The notes: a model not told the origin generated them from the sequence alone. A DNA stretch of 64,000 nucleotides from Tetragonia tetragonoides (GCA_038025085.1 CM076140.1:37571501-37635500); one strand, 5' to 3'; shown: positions 22,051 to 33,955, counted from the first letter of the stretch. Made by a program: numbers and translations.

Positions 22051-24281
22051 TAAGTTTTTGTGAAATAATAATCTTCTGTGCCAAAAAATAAAATTGTTGA
22101 TAATAATAATAATGCTTCTACCATATGTTTTTTTTTGCTCAAATTGGTGCTCGGTTGTTTTCTTGTTAAGCTAGCATTGTATACTAGTATGAAATATATT
22201 TTTGGCATGTTTTGGTGGTCGGATGCTAAAACATGATGATGCGGAAGCTGTAACAGCCACCAAAATTACCACCATTGATTAGAGATTAAACTTGTGAGTT
22301 ATCAAAAATTGAGGTTATCTTTGACCAAATTGATTTAAAGTTTAGGCCTGTAAACCTTCGTTCCCGTTTAGACAAGAGATGTTCCTTTCTTACATTAGAG
22401 AAACTTCACTCGGGCCTATATGGAGACCTGAGAGAAACCAAAAGAAACCCTATGGAAATCAAAGGAGAGAAATATATGAACCATTGTTTATATAACGAGC
22501 CTAGTTGTTCATCGTTTGTATCTTTGTTTGTGATTACGGAACGCCATATACTTAGAACCAAGCTGAATTTTTATTGTCATGTGATTATCCCATACGGTTT
22601 CGGATTATGGTTCTAAGAGACCTATTAGAACACCATTAGAAATCTTTTAGAAAGTTTGAACCTATTGTGAGTTGAAGCACGTACTTGGTCGTTCTATCGT
22701 GTTCGATTCGAGACCCGTTTCTTCGTAGTTAAGCCACCATCTCTCCGAAGCATTGTAGTCAAATGATAGAGCCATGTTCCTAATGTGGTAGTAAGCCCAA
22801 TCCGTGCCCCACTACCAAAGTATGTCACCTTAGAAGAGCCACATAAATCAAGCACATTGGAATGACATTAAGAGTACGAAGACGATTTGAACTTTGCTAC
22901 CTCAATGGTGTCTTATGGGCTAAGTAATGGATAACCACCACTTGATTTAATCTTATCCTCATTATGAATTTTTGATCTTATCCAAAAGGGATAAGACTGA
23001 AAACCCTTTTTCCAAGCAAGCTCTTTACCTTACACAAACCACTTATAAGCCGATGCAGTAGTTGTGCATTCGACCTCTGTTGTAGATAAGTTTGACTGCT
23101 CTTATCCTTTAAGATAGAGTCCAATACTTTTATCCAAGCTATCATGTCCTGTGACCTTGGCTAGTATATGAGAATAGCCCCAAGTGATGCTCCAATAGCA
23201 AAGAGGACCATCATTAAACAAGACCACAAACAAACATGTTCCAGAAACAACATCTCATGTATTGTCTATGATTGGAGAGCCTTTCCTATGCCCTATAACC
23301 ACGACCTATAGCTTTATGTGATCCTTATGAGACACCCTACCTTTAGTCTATCAAAGTAGCTCACCGTAGGTCTTTAATTTCCGCCTAATACAGCCAAGAA
23401 GGCAAGCTTATCCAAACCGCCATCCGGACCGACATACCAGTCGAGTTTAGGTCGGTTTTGTGACCGACTTTAGTGCTTATCCTATCTTGTTGCGTGTGAA
23501 ACTTTGCCACCTTCAGGTACTATACATTGACCAGACACAGAGCCATTTTTTGCTCAGTTCTCGCACCTATAACCCTCTCAAAAACTCCACTTCTCCCAAC
23601 TGTGCAAATCAACCCGTAAGATTGATACCTCTTCACTCTTTGGTGATTATCTCATTGATTACTTATGATAATGAACCTACACAACCTTTGTTAGAACCCT
23701 AAGACATAAAGATTCAATTAACAGTTGGTGTTTTCCATAAAAGTGATCATTTAGACCCTCAAACAGTCCTTCATATTGCACCTTCAGTTCTGCAGTCCAT
23801 CCAGCATTACAACTTGAGTAACTTTGTAAGTTTCTCATGAGTTCTATGTCCAACTAAGCTGATTTTCGACTATGGTGAGTTGGTGACTATGGTAACCTTA
23901 GTTACCTTTTGGAAGTGAAAAGAAAAGCTTGGTGAAGCCCAAGGTAGAAGTTCTTTGAGTAATACGGACCTATAGTCTGAGATAGTATGAGGTAACTACC
24001 ATGTCCACCCTTTTGCTAACTACTTTCGTTTTCAACTCTATTTGCTATATGTTCTATACATGGTTTGAAATTGTTTTGATTTATAAAGAGTGTTCACAAT
24101 GTTATTTAAAGATTTGTTACAAGTTTTGTGTTTTGAGAAGCAAAGAAGTAGAAATGTTGCTAAGGGGAAAACAATCAGAATAATGGATTTATTGTTGTTG
24201 TTTTGGTTCTGTGTGACAATGTGTTATGTGTAAAGACATTAATCACTTAAAGTGAAAGTATAAAGGCATGTGGGCAGAGAA
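22051..24281. other. No gene seen
   Basis: Several short open frames (for example 23460-23702) lack family features. I see no repeats of note. Confidence 0.45.
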
Positions 24282-24589
24282 ACTCATGGTAAAGTATCTC
24301 CATGAGTGACGAACATTTGTACTCCAAAGGATCGTTCTCGAAAGGGAACCCTCCAAGGAGAATTCTGTATATTGTGTGTCGTCCTTAAGGTCATGGTATG
24401 TACGGCCATGAATGTCCTGAGGTAAAGTATCTCCGAAGGACATACTCTACGGTAAAGTTATCCCCGAGAGTACTTAAGGGGTATGATCATACTAGACTTT
24501 TGTTATGTGTATTGTGGCCAGGTTTTGTGGGGGAAGACGTTCCCGTAAGTAGTATACACATGGTAAAACATCTCCATGGTGGTTATACT
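24282..24589. repeat. Cluster of hairpins sharing one loop motif
   Basis: Four copies of GGTAAAGTATCTCC or near variants (at 24288, 24421, 24451, 24562) each sit inside a different inverted repeat. The stems are ACTCATGG/CCATGAGT (24282-24307, perfect), ATGTCCT..GG/CC..AGGACAT (24412-24443), TACTCT..GG/CC..AGAGTA (24443-24472) and AGTATA..CATGG/CCATG..TATACT (24551-24589). A fifth hairpin, TCATGG/CCATGA (24391-24411), has another loop. Stems differ while the ten-base loop stays TAAAGTATCT-like. Confidence 0.6.
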
Positions 24590-25129
24590 ACCTTGTTCAC
24601 TTTCCCAATACCATAAATAAAGAAACGGATTATCGGAGTACGAAATGTGATCGAGGATTGAATTCTGAGAAGTTATCTGTTATCAGTTAAATTTGTTGGT
24701 TGTTTGTGAAGTTATTGCTTTCTGAAAAGCTTTCGTTTTCAAAGGATGGTTTTCTGTTTTCCAATGAAAAGTGTTCGTTTTAAGAAATGTTTTTCAGAAA
24801 AGAGTTTTACTCTAATGTGTTAAAGGTTCCTAAGGCGGGTGTACTTAGGAATTGGTTTTTACATGGTGTAGTGGTGTTACTCAGTTTTTTTTTATTTGAC
24901 CCATGTTCTCTCCATTTATGGGGAAGGCAGTGCATATTATCTGTTGAGTTTTGCAGGTGTTGTCTTTCGGGAAACCGGGCTTAGACGAGAGAACGCCAAG
25001 TGTAGATAACTGTAATTTCTTCTTAGTTGTTGTAGGCGTGTCTGTAAACAATTATGATTCAATTAATAAAGATCCACTATTTCTTCTAAATAGCTCATCA
25101 GTATCACTATCAGTTTATGATTCTTTGAT

Positions 25130-25920
25130 CGTTTAGCCTTGTATTTTCTCCGGGAGGAATTACGGCGGTAACAAGCCCAAATTAAGGTTCGAGGTGCTTC
25201 CGCTAAGTAAGATTCTTTGGAGTGTACATGGAAGATCGGGTTTACAACTTCTTCCATATGATCAAGCAACAATTAGTGGTCGAAAGTATGAAATCGGGTT
25301 CAATGTGCTTAAAGAGTTACATTCGCTATTTCGGGTAATTATGACAGCAGTTCTGTATTTTAGTGATATCTCCTTCATTTGATATTGGAACGAGGTGATT
25401 CAAAATCCTGTGGAAAGCATTGACCGAGAGCTACAATTTTTATTTTTTACATTCTTCAAATTTGGAGCATAACATGGTCGAAAAGGAGCGTCATGTTTAC
25501 GTTGCAGAACTGAACAGGTTTTCTTGGGCACCAAGGAATCGCAAGTTGATTCTCTAAGTTGTGTGGGACTCTTTGTTATTTACTTTAGTTGTTTTTCTAG
25601 TTAATTTAGGATAGTTTACTTATTTAAATGCAGATGTAATAGGTTTCCTAGTTGCATTAGTATTAGGTTTACTAGTTTGAGTAGGATTAGTATTTCTTTT
25701 CTAGTTGGTTTCTGTTGATAAAGGCTAATCGTTTTGCCTATAAATAGGGACTTACCTTCATCATTGTAAAATAAAGATTATCATTGAGAATGAACACAAA
25801 CAATTCAGCTACATTGCTTGATTTCGTAATTGTCTTTATGCCTTCGGGTAGGTGACACATTGGGAATCTTTATCTTGTGTTATTGGTGGCTTTGCTTTTA
25901 GAGAATTCAAGTGGTGATCC
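25130..25920 (+). repeat. Old, diverged LTR related to the 28-32 kb element
   Basis: Collinear weak similarity to the LTRs at 28138, 30452 and 31279: a shared AGATCGGG region (about 25225), the block coding for WSxHxRSGLxLLxYD, the segment near 25470, and the promoter end with CCTATAAATAGGGACTT (about 25737) followed by TTGTAAA. Exact ends are unclear and no partner LTR was found. Confidence 0.5.
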
Positions 25921-27859
25921 TACAATATCTTTTTTGTTTTTCATAAATACAGAAAAACCCCAAAACAAGTTTACTTTTTGTATTCCTATCGATTCCATTT
26001 CCATATACGCATCACATGATTTTTATACTTAATTTTGTTGTTAAAAAAATTATCGATATATTAGGGCCCTCAGATATATTTCACTCCAGGGCCCAGAAAG
26101 TGCAAGGAAGGGCCCTTCACGTCAACAGGGGTATAGGAAAGCGTAACTCAACAGTAAATTGGTTCAGGTTTTGAAAAGGGAAAACTGACGTAATGAACTC
26201 ACCAACTCTTCTCGTTTCTTTCTCTCTCCTTCACCAGAGATTGAGGCCCCTAATCTCTTTTGGATCAATCAGAAACTCCCATAAAAGCGTTAAGAAGTTT
26301 GGGAAAAGAATTTCTCATGAAGTCAACCTTTTACTTTAATTGAGGATGGCCCTAAATTTATTACTCAAATATTGTAGTCGATCCACCTCTCCCATTTAAC
26401 ATATGGTTTCCCTTTTTATCATTTAACTTGATTTCACTAATTTAGAATTCAACATATAGTTTCCTGTTTATCTCTTTAAAAATGGATGAAAAATGAAAAC
26501 CTTCATAGGTTTCAAAAAATCTGTGAAGATAGATACGATCCATGTAAGCTTGTTCTCAAAAAAACACTCATCTTTGGTCTTTATTCTCTTAAATTTTCCT
26601 GTTTTGTTCATCAATGTGGTTATAACAAAGTTTGACCATTCTCTTCGTTTTACCATTGAATAGATGAATTGCAAGGTAAGTGTTATATTAACTTGTCTTT
26701 TTTTTTAAATATCAATAAAGTTGTGATTTTTGTTTTTGTTGTCTTGTTAGGTTAAACTTTTTCTAACTGTTAGTCTGTTACATTATTGTATTGTAAGCTA
26801 TCTTTCAATTGTTAGTTATTTGAGTTAATATCTGCTTCGTACTCTGATTTGGAGAAGTTATGAGAAATAGATGTTTGTGGAGTAGAGTTAGTAAAAGTGT
26901 GAGATAAATGTACTAATTTTTAAGTTGATAAATTTTTTTAGTTTGATATCCAAAAATATTACAATTAGGGCCTACTTTTTCAAGTTAGCACAAGGCTTCC
27001 AAAATCACAAGTTAAGCCCTGCAACTATGTCATCCATCTCAAATTCAATAAGACGAGTCATTGGCTATATAGTTTTGTAGACCTTATGCTACTCTGCATC
27101 TACTAAACAATTCACTTAATTGCTCATCGGTTTTGTTCTTACGCCCATTTTTCCCATTATTATTAAGCTCAGTAGGAACTTGCACATTTTATCAACAGTA
27201 GAATAACTGGACACCCAATTATCTCCATAATCCTATGGCCAAACTTATTCACAATTCTTTTCGAATAAATAGAGGAAAATCTTAGATTTTCAAATTAAGA
27301 GTGAGGCTCACATGTTTCTCAGTTCTTTGAATGTGCTTGAAGATTTTCATGTGTGCTTAGTAAGGGAATCTATGGCATCCGCTATAGTAGGAGAGAGAAA
27401 ATCTCCCAAAACCATTGCTCCTTTGTTTCGATCATCTTGTTGGGCTTGAGTTTTCCCGCTTACAGCTTCATAATTTTCAGAGTCCTTTGTACTATTCAAC
27501 TCTCCTTGAGAAGGCGAAAAAAGATTTTGTAGGTTTCCGTTTCTTAAGCCGACCTCGATTTCCTCCTTCTTACAGGATGGTCAAAAAGCGCATGATAGTA
27601 AAAATGAATAATCTTACCCCATTGGAGCAAGTCGCTCAACAACCATCACTGTTCTGATATTTTTAGTATAAGATAGTCCTCATGTCCCATATTTATGTTT
27701 ATAGTTTTATTTTTGGTTCGTCCCTAATTTGCATTTATGTTTGCTTATTTGGTAATGTTTTTTTTTATGATATTACCCTTTTGCCCACTAAAAATTTGCC
27801 TAATTTTTTTAATTCATCATTTAATTAAACTAACCAAACCCATTACGAAGCCTATTCGG
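25921..27859. other. No recognised gene
   Basis: AT-rich. An 80-codon plus-strand frame at 27415-27657 has no recognised motif and no supporting context. Nothing else supported. Confidence 0.45.
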
Positions 27860-28137
27860 TGGTTGCCAACCATTGTAAGTTTTGCCAACCATTGTAGCAT
27901 GAGTGATCTGAAATTCTCAACCATCCATTTAGTAATTAAGATCTTAACCGTTGATGGACATAAATAGTGAAATTTGCCTAAATGATTTTTCAAATTTATG
28001 TTGCAATTTTGAAAATGCATTATTAATATTCGGAAATAAATTAATCAATTTCTGGAAAATAATATTGAAAATTACGAAATTAATTTCCGCAAAATATTAA
28101 AATTAGAAAATTAATTTAGAAAAACCAAAAACAAAAT
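27860..28137 (-). repeat. tRNA-headed dispersed repeat copy 1, distal part
   Basis: On the minus strand it reads GCTACAATGGTTGG, a spacer, then TTACAATGGTTGG, preceded by an AT-rich block with GGAAAT/ATTTCC motifs. The same order occurs at about 63360-63590 on the plus strand. The repeat is split by the LTR element at 28138-32100 and continues at 32106-32418. Confidence 0.5.
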
Positions 28138-28960
28138 TGATGCGGGAGCAAGTGTGCAAAGTAAACAGAACAACCAAGGAACTAGCAAGATAACATCTAT
28201 TCTTGTTTACATCGAGTTTCTTTGGTGGTTATGCATTAAATTGACTCCTACAAAGATAATTACATGGAGTTTACACACAAGATCGGGATTAAAGCTCTTA
28301 TTATATGATCTCATTCGTTATAAGGATTCCCGTAATTTTGACAGCTTCTACACTGGTTCGTATTTTGATCATAACTCACTCATACGACATGGGATCGTGG
28401 TGATTCAAAGTTCTGTAGAAAGCTGGAAAAGAGATCTAAAACTCCTATCTTTTTCCCATATTTGAAACGTAACAGGGTTTAAAAGGCGATTTAATTTACA
28501 GTGGAAAGCTGTTCCCACGGGTTTGTGCCTTGGGCGCTAGGTAATCAGTTGTTTAGTTCGATTTCGTTTAGTATTCCCTTAATTAGTTAGAATATGTTTA
28601 GGAGAGTAATAATCTGATTGTTATTAGTATTAGAAGTCCATTAGGTATTAGGAAAGCTGTTAGTTAGTCCGTTTTACAATTGTAGTCAGTTTCGTAGTTA
28701 GTTTCCTATTCGGACTAGGATTAGGATTCCGAATAGCTTTAGATTTCTTTGTCTATAAATAGGGGAGATCTTTGCTATTGTAAACTCGTGCTTTGATGAT
28801 TAATAATTGAATACATGAGTATTTACCCCTCAAACTGAGTGATTCAGGTTGAAACCCTTACGAGTGATTCGTGAGTTGTTCTTGAGTGATTCTTGAACAA
28901 GATCCCTTTGTGTGATACTATCAAAGGTTAATTTTCCGTTTTGTTACTTATTTCACATCA
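28138..28960 (+). repeat. LTR1 of gag-only element
   Basis: 823 bp, TGATGCGGGAGC to TTCACATCA, with TATA box TCTATAAATAGGGG near 28752. The reading frame open in LTR2 and LTR3 is closed here by TGA near 28463 (CGA in LTR2). Confidence 0.9.
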
Positions 28961-28980
28961 ACTTGTTATCAGAGCTAAAG
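28961..28980 (+). promoter_or_regulatory. Primer binding site
   Basis: ACTTGTTATCAGAGCTAAAG follows LTR1. TTATCAGAGC resembles the initiator-tRNA-Met site TGGTATCAGAGC with a G-to-T change in TGG. Confidence 0.6.
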
Positions 28981-29123
28981 GTTTGAGCTTTTTTAAGTTT
29001 AAACAACACGGTCCTGAGCATAAACACGACACCATAGCGAGCTTTTGAGAAAGATTCTTGCAAGATCTACCCTTTGTTCACGAAGACAGCCAAGAAACCC
29101 CCAAGAAACCAACAACCGAAGCT

Positions 29124-30854
29124 ATGGGTGAGCCCAGCGAACTAGCAAAGTTGTTAACAGCCATGGAGGATCTTAGGACGTCTTTCAAATCTCAAGAAGA
29201 GCGGATGGCTGCTATGGAAAGAAGAAACCAAGAAGATAGGGAGAACATGGAGACAAGGATGCGCGGAATTCATTGGAGAAACCACAACCGTGACCCCGAC
29301 TTCGATGAGGAGTTTGAAGACACAAGTGGGACTAGAACCAATGACGCTCCTAAACCACGACATCCCTATGATGATGACAGGAACTTGAAGGTCGAACTCC
29401 CTGAATATGACGGTTTCTACGACCCAGAGGCCTTTCTTGATTGGCTTAGAACTATGGAGAGAGTCTTTGAATACAAGGAGTATGATGAGCGGCGAAGATG
29501 CAAGTTAGCCACGCATAAACTCACCAAGCATGCTTATTTTTGGTATGAAAAACTAAAGGCTCGACGCAAGAAGGACGGGAAAGCAAAGATTGAGACTTGG
29601 GACAAACTCAAGAAATATTTAAAGAACCGATTTTTGCCTAAAGAATTTGAGCAAGAACAATTTTTGAAACTTACGTCCTTAAGCCAAGAAACCTCAAGTG
29701 TACAAGACTACCTCCAAAAGTTTGAAAACGCGCACATGATGTGTGATCTCGTGGAGAAGGAGGAGTTAAAGATTGCAAGATTCATCAAAGGACTAAACTC
29801 AACTCTAAGGCACAAGGTGGAGCTTATTCCTTTCATATCCTTTGAGTATGTTTGCAAGATAGCTCTCAAGATTGAGAGGCAAGAGAAGGAGCAACAACTA
29901 GTGCACCTACGAGCACAACAAGCATACCAACAAGCGCGTCAACGTCGAAATCATAAGTTGGAGTACATTAATGGGTGCATAATAAATGATCAACCCATCA
30001 ATGAAGATAGGCTCTTTGTTGTGGATACATTCAAAGGAAAACCAGATCTTGATGATTACATTAAAGATATTGTTCCTATGGAAGATTCACAAGAAAAGAC
30101 CAATAACATTGACCCCCTTATTGTTGTTCAAGTTAATAATTCAAGCCTACCAACTGTGGTTGATGAGTTTATCGAAGAAATATTCATTGAACCAGAAAAT
30201 ATTGGTGATTTCCTTGAAGATCTTGATTATATTGATGACATGCAAGAGAAATCCGAGATGGAGTTGGGACTTCTTGAATCTAGCTTTGATCAAGAACAAG
30301 AAAGAGATGTCCATCAAGAAGACAACAACGAGGCTCTTAACCTTGTGGGTTCATTGGATATTTGTAAAGAAAATTTGATGAATATACAGGTTCAGGAGAA
30401 GATTACTACATACGAAGAATTGAGGACAATTCTTTTTGAAGAAAGGGAGATTGATGCGGGAGCAAGTGTGCATAGTAAACAAAACAACCAAGGAACTAGC
30501 AAGATAACATCTATTCTTGTTTACATCGAGTTTCTTTGGTGGTTATGCAATAAATTGACTCCTACAAAGATAATTACATGGAGTTTACACACAAGATCGG
30601 GATTAAAGCTCTTATTATATGATCTCATTCGTTATAAGGATTCCCGTAATTTTGACAGCTTCTACACTGGTTCGTATTTTGATCATAACTCACTCATACG
30701 ACATGGGATCGTGGTGATTCAAAGTTCTGTAGAAAGCTGGAAAAGAGATCTAAAACTCCTATCTTTTTCCCATATTCGAAACGTAACAGGGTTTAAAAGG
30801 CGATTTAATTTACAGTGGAAAGCTGTTCCCACGGGTTTGTGCCTTGGGCGCTAG
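29124..30854 (+). CDS. Retrotransposon Gag reading into the 3' LTR
   Basis: 576 codons from the first ATG (29124). N-terminal region: coiled-coil-like, charged (SQEERMAAMERRNQEDREN), then an acidic stretch. Central region about residues 90-260 is a Ty3-type retrotransposon gag domain: LPEYDGFYDPEAFLDWL, ATHKLTKHAYFWYEKL, WDKLKKYLKNRFLP, then SSVQDYLQKFENA and FIKGLN. There is no CCHC zinc knuckle. An acidic tail (EFIEEIFIEPENIGDFLEDL) follows. The last ~133 codons come from LTR2 (from GASVHSKQ onward). The frame is intact, unlike other elements here. Gag packages element RNA into particles in the cytoplasm. Whether translation really extends into the LTR is unknown. Confidence 0.8.
   Translation: MGEPSELAKLLTAMEDLRTSFKSQEERMAAMERRNQEDRENMETRMRGIHWRNHNRDPDFDEEFEDTSGTRTNDAPKPRHPYDDDRNLKVELPEYDGFYDPEAFLDWLRTMERVFEYKEYDERRRCKLATHKLTKHAYFWYEKLKARRKKDGKAKIETWDKLKKYLKNRFLPKEFEQEQFLKLTSLSQETSSVQDYLQKFENAHMMCDLVEKEELKIARFIKGLNSTLRHKVELIPFISFEYVCKIALKIERQEKEQQLVHLRAQQAYQQARQRRNHKLEYINGCIINDQPINEDRLFVVDTFKGKPDLDDYIKDIVPMEDSQEKTNNIDPLIVVQVNNSSLPTVVDEFIEEIFIEPENIGDFLEDLDYIDDMQEKSEMELGLLESSFDQEQERDVHQEDNNEALNLVGSLDICKENLMNIQVQEKITTYEELRTILFEEREIDAGASVHSKQNNQGTSKITSILVYIEFLWWLCNKLTPTKIITWSLHTRSGLKLLLYDLIRYKDSRNFDSFYTGSYFDHNSLIRHGIVVIQSSVESWKRDLKLLSFSHIRNVTGFKRRFNLQWKAVPTGLCLGR
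30439..30450 (+). promoter_or_regulatory. Polypurine tract
   Basis: AAGAAAGGGAGA just before LTR2, the expected plus-strand primer site; it lies inside the gag frame. Confidence 0.65.
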
Positions 30855-31273
30855 GTAATCAGTTGTTTAGTTCGATTTCGTTTAGTATTCCCTTAATTAG
30901 TTAGAATATGTTTAGGAGAGTAATAATCTGATTGTTATTAGTATTAGAAGTCCATTAGGTGTTAGGAAAGCTGTTAGTTAGTCCGTTTTACAATTGTAGT
31001 CAGTTTCGTAGTTAGTTTCCTATTCGGACTAGGATTAGGATTCCGAATAGCTTTAGATTTATTTGTCTATAAATAGGGGAGATCTTTGCTATTGTAAACT
31101 CGTGCTTTGATGATTAATAATTGAATACATGAGTATTTACCCCTCAAACTGAGTGATTCAGGTTGAAACCCTTACGAGTGATTCGTGAGTTGTTCTTGAG
31201 TGATTCTTGAACAAGATCCCTTTGTGTGATACTATCAAAGGTTAATTTCCGTTTTGTTACTTATTTCACATCA
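30452..31273 (+). repeat. LTR2 of gag-only element
   Basis: 822 bp, same ends as LTR1. It carries some private differences (for example near 30472, 30550 and 31060) from LTR1 and LTR3, which share the other state. Confidence 0.9.
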
Positions 31274-31278
31274 ACTAT

Positions 31279-32100
31279 TGATGCGGGAGCAAGTGTGTAA
31301 AGTAAACAGAACAACCAAGGAACTAGCAAGATAACATCTATTCTTGTTTACATCGAGTTTCTTTGGTGGTTATGCATTAAATTGACTCCTACAAAGATAA
31401 TTACATGGAGTTTGCACACAAGATCGGGATTAAAGCTCTTATTATATGATCTCATTCGTTATAAGGATTCCCGTAATTTTGACAGCTTCTACACTGGTTC
31501 GTATTTTGATCATAACTCACTCATACGACATGGGATCGTGGTGATTCAAAGTTTTGTAGAAAGCTGGAAAAGAGATCTAAAACTCCTATCTTTTTCCCAT
31601 ATTCGAAACGTAACAGGGTTTAAAAGGCGATTTAATTTACAGTGGAAAGCTGTTCCCACGGGTTTGTGTCTTGGCCGCTAGGTAATCAGTTGTTTAGTTC
31701 GATTTCGTTTAGTATTCCCTTAATTAGTTAGAATATATTTAGGAGAGTAATAATCTGATTGTTATTAGTATTAGAAGTCCATTAGGTGTTAGGAAAGCTG
31801 TTAGTTAGTCCGTTTTACAATTGTAGTCAGTTTCGTAGTTAGTTTCCTATTCGGACTAGGATTAGGATTCCGAATAGCTTTAGATTTCTTTGTCTATAAA
31901 TAGGGGAGATCTTTGCTATTGTAAACTCGTGCTTTGATGATTAATAATTGAATACATGAGTATTTACCCCTCAAACTGAGTGATTCAGGTTGAAACCCTT
32001 ACGAGTGATTCGTGAGTTGTTCTTGAGTGATTCTTGAACAAGATGCCTTTGTGTGATACTATCAAAGGTTAATTTCCGTTTTGTTACTTATTTCACATCA
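31279..32100 (+). repeat. LTR3 of gag-only element
   Basis: 822 bp, separated from LTR2 by ACTAT only. Its 3' end is followed by AAAAT, matching the sequence before LTR1. A 99-codon frame (31382-31681) is open. Confidence 0.9.
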
Positions 32101-32105
32101 AAAAT

Positions 32106-32347
32106 AAACAGTGAAATTTATAAACTCACATTAGTTTGATTTTTATTAATGGGCACTTCATCCTTATCATTCAATTGAATGCAAGCTTCAAGCTCCATCA
32201 ATCTTTCAAAGACGCCATGAAAGATCACTTGAAGGCTTCAAATGGAAGAAGAAGGCTTCGAAGAAGAAGGCTTCTAGTGGAAGAAGAAGGCTTTGAAAAG
32301 AAGGCTTCAAATGAAAGAAGACCTGTTTAATTTAAATTTATTAAAAA
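32106..32347 (-). repeat. tRNA-headed dispersed repeat copy 1, proximal part
   Basis: Contains repeats of GAAGGCTTC/GAAGAAG (32230-32320). It lies between the tRNA-like head and the LTR insertion and continues the order seen in copy 2 near 63110-63300. Confidence 0.45.
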
Positions 32348-32418
32348 GATAGCCTCGAGTATCGAACTCGAGACCTCATGTGTGTTATTGCGTGCATCAA
32401 CCACTTGGCCACGCTATC
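32348..32418 (-). ncRNA. tRNA-like sequence with Pol III terminator
   Basis: On the minus strand: an acceptor-like stem GATAGC/GCTATC at the two ends, an A-box region TGGCCAAGTGGTTGATGC, and a T arm with a 6-bp stem CTCGAG on both sides of the loop TTCGATA. A TTTTT run follows the 3' end. The anticodon arm is not convincing and there is no clear anticodon, so this is more likely a SINE head or tRNA pseudogene than a working tRNA gene. Confidence 0.55.
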
Positions 32419-32862
32419 TTTTTATTACTACTCTAATAATTATTATATATAATTATATATAAACGGTGGAAGAAGTATAAAATAATGGTTTGACCTATTT
32501 TCTTGTTTAATTTCACCTAATGTTTGAAATTTATGCGTATTGTTCTACATTTCTTTACATTTCATATTTCTTTACATTTCGTATTGTACTTGTATAGATG
32601 GCCATCATATGTTTTCTTTCCATATAAAACTCGATAATTTTATGTGCTGATACAATATAACAGAAGGTTGAAATGATTTTTTAATGAGAAAAGCATAAGT
32701 ATTTCAACGAAAACACCATAAGCGCATGACCTAGCTGCATTTTCTTGTACAACATCATCGTTGAAGTTTTTTGTTTTTATTTTATTTTAAATTTCTTATT
32801 ACTAGATATCATGTTGATTTTGCGTACACAATATATCTCACAATTACTGATATTACCTTATG

Positions 32863-32933
<71 letters not shown>

Positions 32934-33462
32934 CAAAAACTTATGTATTTGTATTTTATGCCTTTTATAGTATATGCATAAATTTTTTGTAAGTGACTTG
33001 GAAATAAATATCATACAATATACATCTTCAGGAATATACCATATCTTCAGTATACATTATCTTGTTGAATAAATATCATACAATATCTTGAGGAATATAT
33101 AATGGTTATAACGGAATGAAATATTCCACCTTCCTTCAATACGAAGACTCTTATCTTACTTCCCTATATTTCGCAAATTCGTTACCTGGCAGCAAATAAA
33201 GTTTGTTAAGTATTTCTTTATTATATTTTATATATATCTAGTTTGTAGAGGATTTATTAGTTCAACAGCTATGAATTTATAACAAATAAAACACTTCCTC
33301 TCATTTTGTAGCTATTAAATTACCATATTTTGTACGTAATATAAGTGACCGCAAATATGTAAAAGATAGCACAATATTGTTTGGTCAAAATGGAACCCGC
33401 GATTGAGGCCTCCTTAACATTTGAAACTCTTATTATCTTCCCCGAATTCAGGACATTAGTTA
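32419..33462. other. AT-rich spacer
   Basis: No gene seen. It contains the TA run at 32864-32931. Confidence 0.5.
32864..32931. repeat. (TA)n microsatellite
   Basis: Uninterrupted TA run of about 68 bp. Confidence 0.95.
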
Positions 33463-33500
33463 AAACCCTAATTCCTACTGTCTCATATTTAAATCTCTAT
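33463..33500 (+). promoter_or_regulatory. Promoter elements of the 33.6-kb gene
   Basis: AAACCCTAA (33463-33471), a telo-box common in plant promoters, is followed by a TATTTAAAT TATA-like box near 33487, about 95 bp before ATG 33582. Confidence 0.45.
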
Positions 33501-33955
33501 TACCAGGCATACTTGTACGTTGTGTCCCCAAATTTCATTACTAATTCCAGGCTATTTTAACTCCTCTTTCTCATCAATATTATGGATCCTGTAAACCCAG
33601 AAATTTCTCTTGTGAAAGAAGTCATGTCGCCAGCGAGGGAGATTGAGAAGGAAATAAATCCCGAGAAAGAAGCCATCATCCACCCAAACTCTTACCTACA
33701 GTGGTATGATTTATTTTCAAACAGAATATCCATAACTAATATATAAATGAGTTATGACTGACGTTTAATAGTTTACGATTAATTTTAGATCATCTCTGTA
33801 TCCCTATAACAAGTTGTATTTTAATTTACTTGGAATTGTTGTTTTGTTTTGTTCTCCCTTATTTCTTGATATTTAGATGCGTAAATGTAGGTTCTAATAC
33901 ATTTCTTGTACATTTGTTGTTGTAGTGTCCAACACCTAGTTTTGATGATGAAATA

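Larger units (their letters stand above)
28138..32100 (+). mobile_element. Gag-only LTR element with three LTRs (TR-GAG-like)
   Basis: Structure: LTR1 (28138-28960), primer site, gag ORF, polypurine tract (30439-30450), LTR2 (30452-31273), five bases ACTAT, LTR3 (31279-32100). The direct repeat AAAAT flanks the whole (28133-28137 and 32101-32105), so it behaves as one insertion. There is no protease, integrase, RT or RNase H in the 1.49-kb internal region. That matches the TR-GAG class of non-autonomous LTR elements that carry only gag and need pol from a relative. LTRs differ by roughly 1%, so it is young. Confidence 0.85.

Noticed and set aside
27415..27657. 80-codon ORF as a gene
   Set aside because: No recognised motif, no promoter signals, no conserved neighbour.
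32348..32418. Calling a functional tRNA gene
   Set aside because: The anticodon stem and loop are not convincing and the sequence sits in a dispersed repeat.
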